A DNA stretch of 64,000 nucleotides from Dickeya aquatica (GCF_900095885.1 NZ_LT615367.1:806001-870000), one strand, 5' to 3'. Shown: positions 1-9,983, counted from the first letter of the stretch. The notes: a model not told the origin generated them from the letters alone. Made by a program: numbers and translations.

Positions 1-520
1 CGGGTGAGAGCGCGGCCTCCGGTTCATCGAGCAGGTATAATCCTTGGCTGCCAAAGCGGTTCATCATCAGTGAGAGAAATGACTCGCCGTGCGACTGCTC
101 ATGTAAAGAATGGCCGCCATAGGAATTAATCACCGGCGGGCTACTGGCAGGTTCGGCATCAAGGTGTTCGATTTCAGAAGCCAGATTAAAAAAGCTTTCA
201 GCACGGAAGAAAAAGCCATTACGGGGGCGTTTCACGCCTTTGGCTATTTTCAGGTAATTCGATAATTGTGAATGCGATGCCCGCGTACTGAAATTAAAAT
301 TTTGGGTGCCGCCTTCGGGGTTAAACCCCATGGCAACAGCGATGGCCTCCAGCAATGTGGATTTCCCGCTGCCGTTCTCGCCAATAAAAAAGGTAACCTT
401 GGGATGAGGGTCAATAAACTCAAACGAGTGAATAGCTGGAATAGAAAATGGATAAAGGTCGAATGATTCCACCTTATCGCGGTTAAGAGAGATGCGGCTG
501 ATATACTGATTTGAAATCAT
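1..520 (-). CDS. AAA/ABC-type ATPase, N-terminal part (runs off the left edge)
   Basis: The reading frame opens at an ATG whose first base is 520 and continues without a stop to the window edge, giving about 173 residues. Around residue 47 there is a clear Walker A motif (GENGSGKST) followed by LLEAIAVAMG. Near the edge is LYLLDEPEAALSP, a Walker B / D-loop of the ABC-ATPase type used by RecF/SMC-like and predicted ABC-type ATPases. A stretch HGESFLSLMMNRF just before it fits the signature helix region. No transmembrane segment is visible, so a cytosolic stand-alone ATPase is likely. The substrate or partner cannot be told from this half. The gene is divergent from the inositol operon and separated from it by almost 700 bases. 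Confidence 0.8.
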   Translation of the reverse strand, partial: MISNQYISRISLNRDKVESFDLYPFSIPAIHSFEFIDPHPKVTFFIGENGSGKSTLLEAIAVAMGFNPEGGTQNFNFSTRASHSQLSNYLKIAKGVKRPRNGFFFRAESFFNLASEIEHLDAEPASSPPVINSYGGHSLHEQSHGESFLSLMMNRFGSQGLYLLDEPEAALSP

Positions 521-1208
521 TCTGTGTTATTCCTGCCATGGACTACCCAAAGCTATTCACTACCACAGTGGGCCAATTATTCCAATCCATTTAGTCCAGA
601 ACTGTATGGGATGCTCTGTAACTATTTTGTTAAACCACTCGCATATTATTTGTTTGCTTTGATAAGGCAATGTTGGTTGTTAAAGCAAAGCATACATATG
701 GTAATGATTGTTATTATCAAAATCAACGTTATTTTTAGGGAAAACGTTATATTCAGGAAAAGAGAGGTGGTGTTGAGGTTTCTATTTTCCTGTGTATAGA
801 GATAACGGTTGGAATATTCATTTCATTTTGTGTGCTTCAATGCAACTGACTGGCGTACTCGCTCATATCGCCTGTTGTGGCGCGGTTAACACGGCCTTTG
901 TTTTTCACATCCTGCCTGCCCGGCAAGCGACTCCTTTCCCGGCAAAGCTGATGCTTTCTGATGTTGTATCACACTCTTCGACGGTATTTCGCCAGCCTGA
1001 CACCGGCAAAAACGGCCCTGCTGATCCCGTGACTTTGCTAACACTATTTTGCTGATTTGTCACCAAAGTGTTATCTGGTACGCAAAAACGTAATTTCCAG
1101 TTTTACTTAAATTGGAATAAACGTTCTATTATCACCACAGGATAATGCTACCTCACACAGAAACCCGACACTCAACCAGAGATACCCGGCGGTATCGAAG
1201 GAGCAGCC
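521..1208. other. Long intergenic region before the inositol operon
   Basis: I see no convincing gene here. Short open frames lack ribosome-binding sites and protein-like composition. The segment 700-790 is AT-rich and may carry the promoter of the divergent ATPase gene. The last 150 bases lead into iolG with a purine-rich ribosome-binding site (GAAGGAG) just before the ATG at 1209. The promoter and control region of the inositol operon should be in 1050-1200. Confidence 0.5.
1114..1127. promoter_or_regulatory. Possible IolR-type operator
   Basis: The bases GGAATAAACGTTCT form a near-match to the GGAA-N6-TTCC pattern described for RpiR-family IolR repressors of inositol genes. It lies 82 bases upstream of the first inositol gene. 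The match is short, so this is a suggestion only. No iolR gene lies in the window. Confidence 0.3.
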
Positions 1209-2195
1209 ATGTTTAACATTGCATTACTGGGCGCTGGCCGTATTGGTCAGGTACATGCCGTTAACATCGCCAGTCATCAGGACACCTGTCTGTACTCGGT
1301 GGTTGACCCGAACCCGGCCAGTGCCAGCGCATTGGCGGCACGTTATCAGGCGCGCGTGCAAACGCTGGACGAGGCCATGGCCGACCCGGCCATTCACGCG
1401 GTGTTGATAGCTTCCGCCACCGATACCCATGCCGATTTGATTGAGCGTGCCGCCCGGCATGGCAAAGCGATTTTTTGTGAAAAGCCGGTGCATCTGGATA
1501 TCGCCCGGGTACGCGACTGCCTGAAGGTTGTTGAGCAGCAGGGCGTGCCGCTGTTTGTCGGCTTTAACCGCCGTTATGACGCGCAATTTCGCCGGGTACA
1601 CACGCTGGCGCGTGAGGGCGCAATCGGCAAAACCGAATCGCTGATGGTGATTTCCCGCGACCCGTCCCCGCCGCCAGCGGAATATGTGCGCGTTTCCGGC
1701 GGCATGTTCCGCGATATGACCATTCACGATTTCGACATGGTGCGTTTCATCATGGGCGAAGAGCCGGTATCGGTGTTTGCCCAAGGCAGCAATCTGGTTG
1801 ACCCGGCGATTGGCGCGGCCGGGGATATCGACACCGCGCTGGTGGTGTTCCGCTTCGCCAGCGGAGCGATGGCCACCATCGTCAACAGCCGTCGCTCCGG
1901 TTACGGCTATGACCAGCGCTTAGAGTTGCACGGCGAGCGCGGCGTGCTGCGCGTCGGCAACGTCCATGAGCATCAGGTTGAACACTGGGGCGACGCCGGA
2001 TGTCTGGCGGCCAAACCGGAACACTTCTTCTTGCAACGTTATCGTGAGGCCTACGCCGCCGAGTGGCGTCACTTCGTTGATGTGCTGCACGGGCGCACGC
2101 AGCCGCAGTGCAGCGGCGCGGATGGCGAGCGCGCGCTGTATCTGGCGGATAAAGCGCTGGAGTCGCTGGCAAGCGCGCGCGCGGTGGCATTGTGA
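1209..2195 (+). CDS. iolG: Inositol 2-dehydrogenase (Gfo/Idh/MocA family)
   Basis: This 328-residue protein should oxidise myo-inositol to 2-keto-myo-inositol (scyllo-inosose) with NAD+, the first step of inositol breakdown. The N-terminus has the Rossmann dinucleotide motif GAGRIGQVHA, then the family motif EKPVHLD near residue 95, and DMTIHDFDM near residue 176, which holds the catalytic His and Asp. Length is normal for IolG. It is the first gene of an eight-gene operon with iolC, iolE and iolB, which supports the inositol assignment over other Gfo/Idh substrates. The start at 1209 is preceded by GAAGGAG. Confidence 0.85.
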   Translation: MFNIALLGAGRIGQVHAVNIASHQDTCLYSVVDPNPASASALAARYQARVQTLDEAMADPAIHAVLIASATDTHADLIERAARHGKAIFCEKPVHLDIARVRDCLKVVEQQGVPLFVGFNRRYDAQFRRVHTLAREGAIGKTESLMVISRDPSPPPAEYVRVSGGMFRDMTIHDFDMVRFIMGEEPVSVFAQGSNLVDPAIGAAGDIDTALVVFRFASGAMATIVNSRRSGYGYDQRLELHGERGVLRVGNVHEHQVEHWGDAGCLAAKPEHFFLQRYREAYAAEWRHFVDVLHGRTQPQCSGADGERALYLADKALESLASARAVAL

Positions 2196-2299
2196 TATGA
2201 CCCGGGCTGGCCATGTACCGGCCCGGTAATAACGCTGCAATGCCGCAGCAGCGGCATCGCGGCACCTCTCCCTACACCAACGGATACCGAGACAACACC

Positions 2300-3241
2300 A
2301 TGAAAAAAAACCTCACCCTCATGGCCGTGGCACTGGCTTTCGTCACGTCACCCGCTCTGGTACAGGCCCAGAACGAGCAAATCGTTTTTAGTACGCCCAA
2401 TCTGGCCATGCCGTTTGAAGTGCATATGCAGCGCACGGCGGTCAAAGCGGCCAAAGACCTGGGCGTGAACCTGCAAGTGCTCGATAGCCAGGGCAGCTCG
2501 CCGAAGCAGGTGGCCGATTTGGAAAATGCCATTACCCGTGGCGCACAGGGCTTTGTGGTTTCCCCGAATGATGTGAATGCGGTGTCCGGTGCCGTGGGGG
2601 AAATTCAGGATGCCAAATTGCCGGTGGTGACGCTGGATCGCTCCGTTAAAACCGACAGAAAAGTGCCGCATTTTGGTGCGAATAACTACAAAGGCGGGCA
2701 GGCAGTGGCGGATTTTGTCAAAGCGCGTTTTCCCAACGGCGCGGATATTGTGCTGCTGACCGGGCAGCCGGGGTCGTCATCCAATATTGAGCGCACGCAG
2801 GGCATCCGCGACAGCCTGAAAGCCGGGGGCGCGAAATACCGCCTGGTGGTCGATCAAACCGGTAACTGGATGCGCTCGGAAGGGATGCGCATTGTCGAAA
2901 GCGTACTGCCTTCGCTGCCAAAGCGCCCGCAGGTGATTTTATCGGCGAACGACGACATGGCGCTGGGGGCGATTGAAGCGTTACAGAGCCAGGGGCTGAA
3001 ACCGGGTGAGGTGCTGGTGACAGGGTTTGATGCCGTACCGGAAGCGCTGGCGCGCGTGCGTGATGGCTGGCTGGCGGCGACAGCCGATCAGCGCCCCGGT
3101 TATGCGGTCACGCAGGCGATGACGCAATTGACCAACAATATTCGCACCAAAGCGCCAATCACCGGGGCGGATTATGCGCCGACCATGATAACCAAAGACA
3201 ACCTTAACGACGCAGAGCGAATCGGCGAAGCGGGCAAGTAA
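2300..3241 (+). CDS. Periplasmic sugar/inositol-binding protein of an ABC importer
   Basis: A 313-residue solute-binding protein of the ribose/xylose type-1 periplasmic fold (Peripla_BP_4). Residues 1-23 form a signal peptide with a positively charged start, a hydrophobic core and a VQA-Q cleavage site. The mature part shows typical stretches such as GAQGFVVSPND, PVVTLDRSV and ANDDMALGAIEAL. It is followed by the ATPase and permease of the same importer, and lies between inositol catabolic genes, so myo-inositol or a related cyclitol is the likely ligand. The ATG at 2300 was chosen because the upstream in-frame extension would bury the signal peptide. Confidence 0.8.
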   Translation: MKKNLTLMAVALAFVTSPALVQAQNEQIVFSTPNLAMPFEVHMQRTAVKAAKDLGVNLQVLDSQGSSPKQVADLENAITRGAQGFVVSPNDVNAVSGAVGEIQDAKLPVVTLDRSVKTDRKVPHFGANNYKGGQAVADFVKARFPNGADIVLLTGQPGSSSNIERTQGIRDSLKAGGAKYRLVVDQTGNWMRSEGMRIVESVLPSLPKRPQVILSANDDMALGAIEALQSQGLKPGEVLVTGFDAVPEALARVRDGWLAATADQRPGYAVTQAMTQLTNNIRTKAPITGADYAPTMITKDNLNDAERIGEAGK

Positions 3242-3323
3242 GCTGAAGCGCCCGATGGGCAACTCAGCAAAGACACCACGCAGGCACCGGTCATTCAGAC
3301 CGGTGCATAACGAGGGCCATGCC

Positions 3324-4871
3324 ATGACGGAACCTTTACTGAACATTCGTGACCTGACGAAAAATTTCTCCGGTGTCTTTGCGCTTAATCAGGTGCAACT
3401 GACGGTGCTGCCGGGTGAAATTCACGCCTTGCTGGGTGAAAACGGAGCCGGGAAATCGACGCTGCTCAAAGCGCTGGCCGGTGCTCAGCCGCAGACCAGC
3501 GGCGATATCAATTTTAATGGCGAACGGCTGTCGCCGCAGGATTCACCGGTCGAGCGGCAAAAACGCGGCATCATCACGATTTATCAGGAATTCAACCTGC
3601 TGCCTAACATGACGGTAGCGGAAAACATGTTTCTTGGCCGCGAGCTGCAACGCAACCGCCTGTTTGTTGATGCGCAGGCGGTCAATCAGGAAGCCCGCAC
3701 GGTACTGGAATACCTGCAATTACACATCGAACCGACCACCCTGGTTGCCCGCCTGAGCGTGGCGCAACAGCAGATGGTGGAGATAGCCCGGGCACTGACC
3801 CTGAATGCGCGCTTAATCGTGATGGATGAGCCTTCGGCTGCCCTGAGCGACAGCGAAGTCGAGAGCCTGCACCGGGTGGTGCGCGAGCTGAAGGCGCGCG
3901 GTGTCAGCGTGATTTATGTGACGCACCGTTTGCATGAAGTGTTCCAGCTGTGTGACCGCTTTACCGTACTACAGGATGGCCGCTATACCGGTTCCGGCAA
4001 GGTGGCTGACATCGATGTGGCGGGCATCATCCGCATGATGGTCGGGCGCGATGTGGTGTTCACCCGCCGCCCCGCCTCGCAAACCCACCATCAGGACAAA
4101 CCGGTCAGACTGGCGGTGAACGGGCTATGCCGCGAGAAACCGCCGCTCGACTCGCACGGCATCGCGCTGAACAACATCAGCTTTCAGGTGCATGCCGGTG
4201 AGATCCTCGGTATCGCTGGGCTGGTCGGAGCCGGGCGCACCGAAGTGGCGCGCTGTCTGTTTGGTGCCGATCCGTTCACCCACGGCGAATTCTGGCTGGA
4301 CGGCCAGCCCTACCATCCGGTCGATCCGCTGCATGCATTGGAGCAGGGCATTGCGCTGGTGCCGGAAGATCGCAAAAAAGAGGGCGCGGTGCTGGGGCTG
4401 TCGATTCGCCATAACCTGTCGCTCTCTAGCCTGTCATCGTTGCTGCACTGGCGCTATTTCGTCGATACCCGGCGCGAAGATGCGCTGATTGAGTCCTATC
4501 GACAGGCATTGCGCATCAAGATGGTCGATAGCGCTCAGGAGGTGCGCAAACTCTCCGGCGGCAATCAGCAAAAGGTGATTCTGGCGCGCTGTATGGCGCT
4601 CAAACCACGGGTGCTGATTGTTGATGAGCCGACGCGCGGTATTGACGTCGGCACCAAATCCGAAGTGCATCAGGTGCTGTTTGATATGGCAAAACAAGGC
4701 GTGGCGGTGGTGGTTATCTCGTCTGATTTACCGGAAGTGATGGCGATTTCCGATCGCATTATCACCCTGAGTGAAGGGCGGGTAACGGGCGAATTACACG
4801 GCGATGAGGCCAGTGAAGAGCGGTTGATGACCCTGATGGCCATCTGCCATGACACGCAACAGGCCGCCTGA
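3324..4871 (+). CDS. ABC sugar importer, double ATPase subunit
   Basis: A 515-residue protein with two ABC ATPase domains in tandem, as in RbsA/XylG/MglA. The first half has Walker A GENGAGKSTLL near residue 39, the degenerate signature LSVAQQQMVEIARAL and Walker B LIVMDEPSAAL. The second half has the degenerate loop GLVGAGRTEVARCL, the signature LSGGNQQKVILARCM and Walker B VLIVDEPTRGIDVG. A degenerate second nucleotide site is normal for this carbohydrate class (CUT2). It powers uptake together with the binding protein before it and the permease after it. GAGGG lies 8 bases before the chosen ATG. Confidence 0.9.
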   Translation: MTEPLLNIRDLTKNFSGVFALNQVQLTVLPGEIHALLGENGAGKSTLLKALAGAQPQTSGDINFNGERLSPQDSPVERQKRGIITIYQEFNLLPNMTVAENMFLGRELQRNRLFVDAQAVNQEARTVLEYLQLHIEPTTLVARLSVAQQQMVEIARALTLNARLIVMDEPSAALSDSEVESLHRVVRELKARGVSVIYVTHRLHEVFQLCDRFTVLQDGRYTGSGKVADIDVAGIIRMMVGRDVVFTRRPASQTHHQDKPVRLAVNGLCREKPPLDSHGIALNNISFQVHAGEILGIAGLVGAGRTEVARCLFGADPFTHGEFWLDGQPYHPVDPLHALEQGIALVPEDRKKEGAVLGLSIRHNLSLSSLSSLLHWRYFVDTRREDALIESYRQALRIKMVDSAQEVRKLSGGNQQKVILARCMALKPRVLIVDEPTRGIDVGTKSEVHQVLFDMAKQGVAVVVISSDLPEVMAISDRIITLSEGRVTGELHGDEASEERLMTLMAICHDTQQAA

Positions 4872-4884
4872 GGAGAATGAATGT

Positions 4885-5925
4885 ATGAGTATGCAGCAAC
4901 CGTTATTTCGTACCACCCTGCCGACCTCGTCGTCTGGCCGTCGGCGCATTGACCCGATCGCGTTTTTTGAACGCTTTGGCGTGTTTATTTTCATGATTTT
5001 GCTGATTTTCTTCTTTCAGTCGCAGAACAGCAACTTCCTGACTGAGCGCAACATCACCAACATCCTGACCGAAGTGTCCATCTACGGCATCATGGCCGTC
5101 GGCATGACGTTTGTGATTCTCACCGCCGGGATAGATTTGTCCGTCGGTTCGATTCTGGCGGTGTGCGCGATGACAGCGGCCTGGGTCATCAAAGGGGATA
5201 ATTTCACCACCGTTGATGCGCAAGCCTGGGGCGGCATGAGCTGGCTGGTCGGGCTGGGGCTTTGCCTGATGATAGGCACGCTCATCGGGTTTTTACATGG
5301 CCTTGGGGTCACGCGGCTGCGGCTGTCGCCGTTTATCGTCACGCTCGGCGGCATGACTATCTGGCGCGGCCTGACGCTGGTTATCAATGACGGTGCGCCG
5401 ATTGCCGGTTTCGACCCCGGCTATCGCTGGTGGGGGCGCGGCGAGATGCTCGGTATCTCCGTTCCTATCTGGATTTTTGCGCTGGTGGCGCTGATTGGCT
5501 GGCTGGCGTTGCACAAAACACGCTGGGGGCGCTTTGTCTACGCCATCGGCGGTAATACCGAGGCGGCAAGACTTGCCGGTGTCAACGTGCGGCGCGTGCT
5601 GGTGAGCGTTTATGTGGTGATGGGGTTACTGGCGGGGCTGGCCGGTTTCATTCTCAGCGCCCGGCTGGGCAGCGCCGAGGCGGTGGCGGGGATTTCGTTT
5701 GAACTGCGCGTCATTGCTTCGGTGGTGATTGGCGGCACCTCGCTGATGGGCGGCTACGGGCGCATCAGCGGCACGCTGATAGGCTCCATCATCATGGGGA
5801 TTTTGATTAACGGGCTGGTGCTGATGAATGTCTCGGCCTATTACCAGCAGGTGATTACCGGGCTCATCATCGTGCTGGCTGTGGCGTTTGATACCTATGC
5901 CAAAAACCGGCGCGGCGCGCTCTGA
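4885..5925 (+). CDS. ABC sugar importer, permease subunit
   Basis: A 346-residue polytopic membrane protein of the RbsC/XylH family (BPD_transp_2). It has about 8-10 hydrophobic helices and the family hallmark region GMTFVILTAGIDLSVGSILA near residue 74. The C-terminal GGTSLMGGYGRISGTLIGS is the conserved segment that contacts the ATPase. It starts 13 bases after the ATPase gene, with AGGAG before the ATG, so the two are translated from one message. It should form the transmembrane channel of the inositol-type importer. Confidence 0.9.
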   Translation: MSMQQPLFRTTLPTSSSGRRRIDPIAFFERFGVFIFMILLIFFFQSQNSNFLTERNITNILTEVSIYGIMAVGMTFVILTAGIDLSVGSILAVCAMTAAWVIKGDNFTTVDAQAWGGMSWLVGLGLCLMIGTLIGFLHGLGVTRLRLSPFIVTLGGMTIWRGLTLVINDGAPIAGFDPGYRWWGRGEMLGISVPIWIFALVALIGWLALHKTRWGRFVYAIGGNTEAARLAGVNVRRVLVSVYVVMGLLAGLAGFILSARLGSAEAVAGISFELRVIASVVIGGTSLMGGYGRISGTLIGSIIMGILINGLVLMNVSAYYQQVITGLIIVLAVAFDTYAKNRRGAL

Positions 5926-5942
5926 TACGGGGAATAACACCG

Positions 5943-7076
5943 ATGAAACAGGTAAGAATCGGCTTGATTGGCAGCGGCTACATCGGGCGTGCCCACGCCA
6001 TCGCCTATGCTCAGGCACCGGTGGTGTACCCGCTCCAGGGCGAGCTGGTGCGTGAGATGCTGGCGGACGTGTCGCCGGCGTTGGCCAAACAGCGCGCGCA
6101 GGCGTTTGGCTTTGCCCGCTCAACCGGCGACTGGCAGGCGCTGGTGGCTGACCCGGCTATCGATGTGGTGGATATCTGCGCACCGAATTTCCTGCACCAT
6201 GAGATGGCGATGGCGGCGATCCGCCACGGTAAACACGTCTATTCAGAAAAGCCGCTGGCGCTCAATGCCGCTGAAGCGCGCGCCATGGTGGACGCCGCGC
6301 GTCAGGCCGGTGTGAAAACGCTGGTCGGCTTTAACTACATGAAAAACCCGGCGGCGCTATTAGCAAAAGAGATTATTGCGCGCGGTGAAATCGGCGAGGT
6401 GACGCATTTCTACGGCACGCACAATGAAGATTATCTGGCTGACCCGTTAAAACCCGCAGACTGGCACTGCTTTCGCCATACCGCCGGGCTCGGCGCGCTG
6501 GGCGACGTGGGCGCGCACATCGTCAATATGGCGCACTTTCTGGTCGGCGACATCACCGAGGTGTGCGGCGATCTGCACACGGTGGTGGCCGAGCGGCCAG
6601 TGAGTGCGGGCAGTCACGAGCGGGTGACGGTGGAAAATGAGGATCAGGCCCATGCGATGGTGCGCTTTGCCAGCGGCGCGCGCGGGGTGATTGAAGCCTC
6701 CCGCGTCGCCTGCGGGCGCAAAATGGGGCTGAGTTATGTCATCACCGGCACCCGTGGCGCGCTCAGTTTTACGCAGGAGCGCATGGCGGAGCTGAAACTC
6801 TACCGGCATGACGACCCGGTAAATCGGCAAGGTTTTCAAACCTTGCTGATAGGGCCGCAGCACCCGGAATATGCCGCTTTTTGCGCCAGCGCCGGGCACG
6901 GTATCGGCTTTAACGACCAAAAGACGGTGGAAGTGCGTGACCTGATTGACGGTATCGCGGCGGATAAACCGCTGTGGCCGGATTTTGAAGAGGGCTGGCG
7001 CGTCTCCCGGGTGCTGGATGCCATCGTGCTGTCGCATCAGGCGGCGCGTTGGGTTGCGGTGCATGAGCAGGGATAA
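5943..7076 (+). CDS. Second Gfo/Idh/MocA dehydrogenase of the inositol operon
   Basis: A 377-residue NAD(P)-dependent oxidoreductase with Rossmann motif GSGYIGRAHA at the N-terminus and the family motif SEKPLALN near residue 101. GALGDVGAHIVNMAHF around residue 185 holds the expected catalytic Asp and His. It is longer than the first dehydrogenase and differs from it throughout, so it is not a recent duplicate. In other bacteria such partners act on scyllo-inositol or other inositol stereoisomers (IolW/IolX/MocA-like). The exact isomer cannot be read from sequence. It sits between the transporter and iolC in the same operon. Confidence 0.75.
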   Translation: MKQVRIGLIGSGYIGRAHAIAYAQAPVVYPLQGELVREMLADVSPALAKQRAQAFGFARSTGDWQALVADPAIDVVDICAPNFLHHEMAMAAIRHGKHVYSEKPLALNAAEARAMVDAARQAGVKTLVGFNYMKNPAALLAKEIIARGEIGEVTHFYGTHNEDYLADPLKPADWHCFRHTAGLGALGDVGAHIVNMAHFLVGDITEVCGDLHTVVAERPVSAGSHERVTVENEDQAHAMVRFASGARGVIEASRVACGRKMGLSYVITGTRGALSFTQERMAELKLYRHDDPVNRQGFQTLLIGPQHPEYAAFCASAGHGIGFNDQKTVEVRDLIDGIAADKPLWPDFEEGWRVSRVLDAIVLSHQAARWVAVHEQG

Positions 7077-7130
7077 CCGCCGTGCCAACGGGTGGTCGAT
7101 TTCCTTATTTGGCTGATAGGAATGGGCGTT

Positions 7131-9038
7131 ATGACGACGGAAAAGCAGTTTGATGTTATTTGCATGGGGCGCGTCGCCGTTGATCTTTACGGGCAGCAGA
7201 TTGGCGCGCGTCTTGAAGACATGGGCAGTTTTGCCAAATACCTGGGCGGCTCCTCGGGCAATGTGGCTTACGGCACCGCCCGGCAGGGGCTGCGCTCCTC
7301 AATGCTGGCGCGGGTGGGCGATGAGCACATGGGGCGTTTTCTGCGTGAGGAGTTACAGCGCGTCGGCTGTGATACCCGCCACCTGATTACCGACCCCCAT
7401 CGCCTGACGGCGCTGGTGCTGCTCGGCATTAAAGACCGGGAAACCTTTCCGCTTATTTTCTATCGCGATAACTGCGCGGATATGGCGATAACGCCGCAAG
7501 ACGTCAGCGAAGACTACATTGCCTCATCGCGCTGCCTGGCCGTGACCGGCACCCATTTGTCACACCCGAATACCCGTGAGGCGGTGTTGACGGCATTAGG
7601 CTATGCGCGCCGAAACGGGGTCAAAACCGTGCTGGATATCGACTACCGGCCCGTGCTGTGGGGGCTGACCTCGCTGGGGGATGGTGAAACCCGATTTATT
7701 GCCTCGGCCACTGTGACCGCGCAACTGCAACAGGTGGTGTCGCTGTTTGATGTGATTGTCGGCACCGAAGAGGAATTTCATATTGCCGGGGGCAGCACCG
7801 ACACCGTGCAGGCGTTGCAACAGGTTCGTTTACATACCGGCGCGACGCTGGTGTGTAAGCGCGGCGCGCTCGGGTGCTCGGTGTTCACGGCGGCGATTCC
7901 CGCCGCGCTCGATGACGGCCTGACGGTAAAAGGCGTTCAGGTTGAGGTGCTCAACGTGCTGGGCGCGGGCGATGCGTTTATGTCAGGGCTGCTGCGGGGC
8001 TATTTGAGCGGCGAAGGCTGGGAGAAAGCCTGTGCGTATGCCAACGCCTGTGGCGCGCTGGTGGTTTCCCGCCACGGCTGTGCGCCAGCGATGCCAAGCC
8101 GTATCGAGCTGGATAATTATTTGGCGCGGGCCCATGCGGTGCCGCGCCCGGATCTTGACCCGGAGCTGAACCACCTGCATCGCGTCACCACCCGCCGCCA
8201 GCAGTGGGACGATGTGTGCATCATCGCCTTTGATCACCGCATTCAACTTGAAGAGATGGCGCTGGCGTGCGGGGCCGAGCTCTGCCGCATTACGCGTTTG
8301 AAACAGCTGATCCTTCAGGCCGGTCAACAGGCGGCGGAACAGGCGGGTCTGCTGCCCGGCCATGCCGGACTGCTCTGCGATGGTACCTTTGGCCAGGAGG
8401 CGCTTAACGCCATCACCGGGCAGGGCTGGTGGATTGGCCGCCCGATTGAGTTGCCCGGTTCACGCCCGCTGGCGCTGGAGCACGGCAACATCGGCTCGCA
8501 ACTGGTGAGCTGGCCGCTGGAGCAGGTGGTGAAATGCCTGGTGTTTTTTCACCCGGAAGACGACAGCCCATTGCGGCTGGCGCAGGAGCGGCAGGTGGCC
8601 GAGGTCTATCGCGCCTGCTGTCAGTCCGGCCATGAACTGCTGCTGGAGGTGATTTTGCCTGCCGACATGCCGCGCAGCGACGCGCTGTATCTGCGCGCCA
8701 TCACCCGTTTTTACAACCTGGGTATCCGGCCTGACTGGTGGAAGTTACCGCCGCTCAGTCGTGATGGCTGGCAGCGTTTATCGCAGCTATTGCACGCGCG
8801 TGACCCTTACTGCCGGGGCGTGGTGATCCTCGGGCTGGATGCCCCGCTGGACAGATTACGCGAGGGGTTCAACGCCGCCGCCGGTCAGCCGGTGGTGAAG
8901 GGGTTTGCCGTCGGGCGCACGCTGTTTGCGCAACCGGCGCAGCAGTGGTTGCGCACGGACATCGATGATGAGCAATTGATCGATGACATCAAACATAACT
9001 ACCTGCAATTAATAGCGCTTTGGCGTCAGCGCGGGTGA
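7131..9038 (+). CDS. iolC: 5-dehydro-2-deoxygluconokinase fused to a DUF2090 aldolase-like domain
   Basis: A 635-residue two-domain protein. Residues 1 to about 320 form a PfkB/ribokinase domain, with YLGGSSGNVAYGTARQG near residue 37 and the catalytic NVLGAGDAFMSG motif near residue 275. From about residue 340 a DUF2090 domain follows, which resembles a class I aldolase barrel (CIIAFDHRIQLEE, then WKLPPLSRDGW). The kinase phosphorylates 2-deoxy-5-keto-gluconate in the inositol pathway. The fused form is common in proteobacterial IolC. The ATG at 7131 has GGA nine bases upstream, whereas the ATG at 7122 is too close to it. Confidence 0.88.
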   Translation: MTTEKQFDVICMGRVAVDLYGQQIGARLEDMGSFAKYLGGSSGNVAYGTARQGLRSSMLARVGDEHMGRFLREELQRVGCDTRHLITDPHRLTALVLLGIKDRETFPLIFYRDNCADMAITPQDVSEDYIASSRCLAVTGTHLSHPNTREAVLTALGYARRNGVKTVLDIDYRPVLWGLTSLGDGETRFIASATVTAQLQQVVSLFDVIVGTEEEFHIAGGSTDTVQALQQVRLHTGATLVCKRGALGCSVFTAAIPAALDDGLTVKGVQVEVLNVLGAGDAFMSGLLRGYLSGEGWEKACAYANACGALVVSRHGCAPAMPSRIELDNYLARAHAVPRPDLDPELNHLHRVTTRRQQWDDVCIIAFDHRIQLEEMALACGAELCRITRLKQLILQAGQQAAEQAGLLPGHAGLLCDGTFGQEALNAITGQGWWIGRPIELPGSRPLALEHGNIGSQLVSWPLEQVVKCLVFFHPEDDSPLRLAQERQVAEVYRACCQSGHELLLEVILPADMPRSDALYLRAITRFYNLGIRPDWWKLPPLSRDGWQRLSQLLHARDPYCRGVVILGLDAPLDRLREGFNAAAGQPVVKGFAVGRTLFAQPAQQWLRTDIDDEQLIDDIKHNYLQLIALWRQRG

Positions 9039-9068
9039 TCCGTTTACCGTTATCAGAAGGAAGCGACA

Positions 9069-9959
9069 ATGAGCGTACAACTGGGTATTAATCCATTGAC
9101 CTGGACTAACGACGATTTGCCATCGCTGGGGGCAGACACGCCGCTGGAAACCTGCCTGAGTGAAGGACGGCAAGCGGGGTTCGCCGGGTTTGAGCTTGGC
9201 AATAAGTTTCCGCGCCAGTCAGGGGTTCTCGGGCCGATACTGGAGCGGCATGGGCTGAGTCTGGTTTCCGGCTGGTATTCCGGCCAACTGCTCAGTCGCA
9301 GCGTCAGTGAGGAAATGGCCGCCATACAAGACCACCTCGCGCTGTTGCGCGAACTGGGGGCGAAGGTGATGGTGTTTGCCGAAGTGACGGGGGCGATCCA
9401 CGGCGAACAACACACGCCGGTACACCTGCGGCCGCGCTTTCCGGCGGCGCGCTGGCAGGAATACGGCGATAAGCTCAGTGAACTGGCGCACTACACCCGC
9501 CAGCACGGGGTAGCGCTCTCTTACCACCACCATATGGGCACGGTGATTGAAAGCGCAGAAGACATCGACCACCTGATGAACCACACCAGTGATGCGGTGG
9601 GGTTGCTGCTGGACACCGGGCACCTCACCTTTGCCGGTGCCGACCCGCTGGCGGTGGCGCAACGCTGGGCCGCGCGCATCAACCACGTACACTGCAAAGA
9701 TATCCGCCCGGACGTATTAAACGACGTTAAAAATCGCAAAACCAGCTTTCTGGATGCGGTACTCAGCGGCGTGTTCACCGTACCGGGCGATGGCTGTGTC
9801 GATTACCCGTCGCTGTTCCAGTTGCTGAAAGCGCAGGATTATCAGGGCTGGCTGGTGGTGGAGGCCGAGCAAGACCCGGCCATCGCGCATCCGCTGACTT
9901 ACGCGACGCTGGGGTTCAATAACCTGCAACGCTTTGCCCGTGACGCCGGGCTGATTTAA
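9069..9959 (+). CDS. iolE: Myo-inosose-2 dehydratase
   Basis: A 296-residue TIM-barrel protein of the xylose-isomerase/AP-endonuclease-2 superfamily. It should dehydrate scyllo-inosose to 3D-trihydroxycyclohexane-1,2-dione. The family start GINPLTWTNDDLPSLG is clear. Metal-ligand segments are SYHHHMGTVIES, LLLDTGHLTFAG and NHVHCKDIRPD, with a final Glu in WLVVEAEQDPA. Length is as expected for IolE. It lies 30 bases after iolC and 25 bases before iolB, with AGAAGGAAG before its ATG. Confidence 0.92.
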   Translation: MSVQLGINPLTWTNDDLPSLGADTPLETCLSEGRQAGFAGFELGNKFPRQSGVLGPILERHGLSLVSGWYSGQLLSRSVSEEMAAIQDHLALLRELGAKVMVFAEVTGAIHGEQHTPVHLRPRFPAARWQEYGDKLSELAHYTRQHGVALSYHHHMGTVIESAEDIDHLMNHTSDAVGLLLDTGHLTFAGADPLAVAQRWAARINHVHCKDIRPDVLNDVKNRKTSFLDAVLSGVFTVPGDGCVDYPSLFQLLKAQDYQGWLVVEAEQDPAIAHPLTYATLGFNNLQRFARDAGLI

Positions 9960-9983
9960 GTTGCGCTTATCAGGGAGACGGTG

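Noticed and set aside
524..1055. Two open frames of 91 and 87 codons before the inositol operon
   Set aside because: No ribosome-binding sites, no recognisable domains, and composition typical of chance frames in intergenic DNA.
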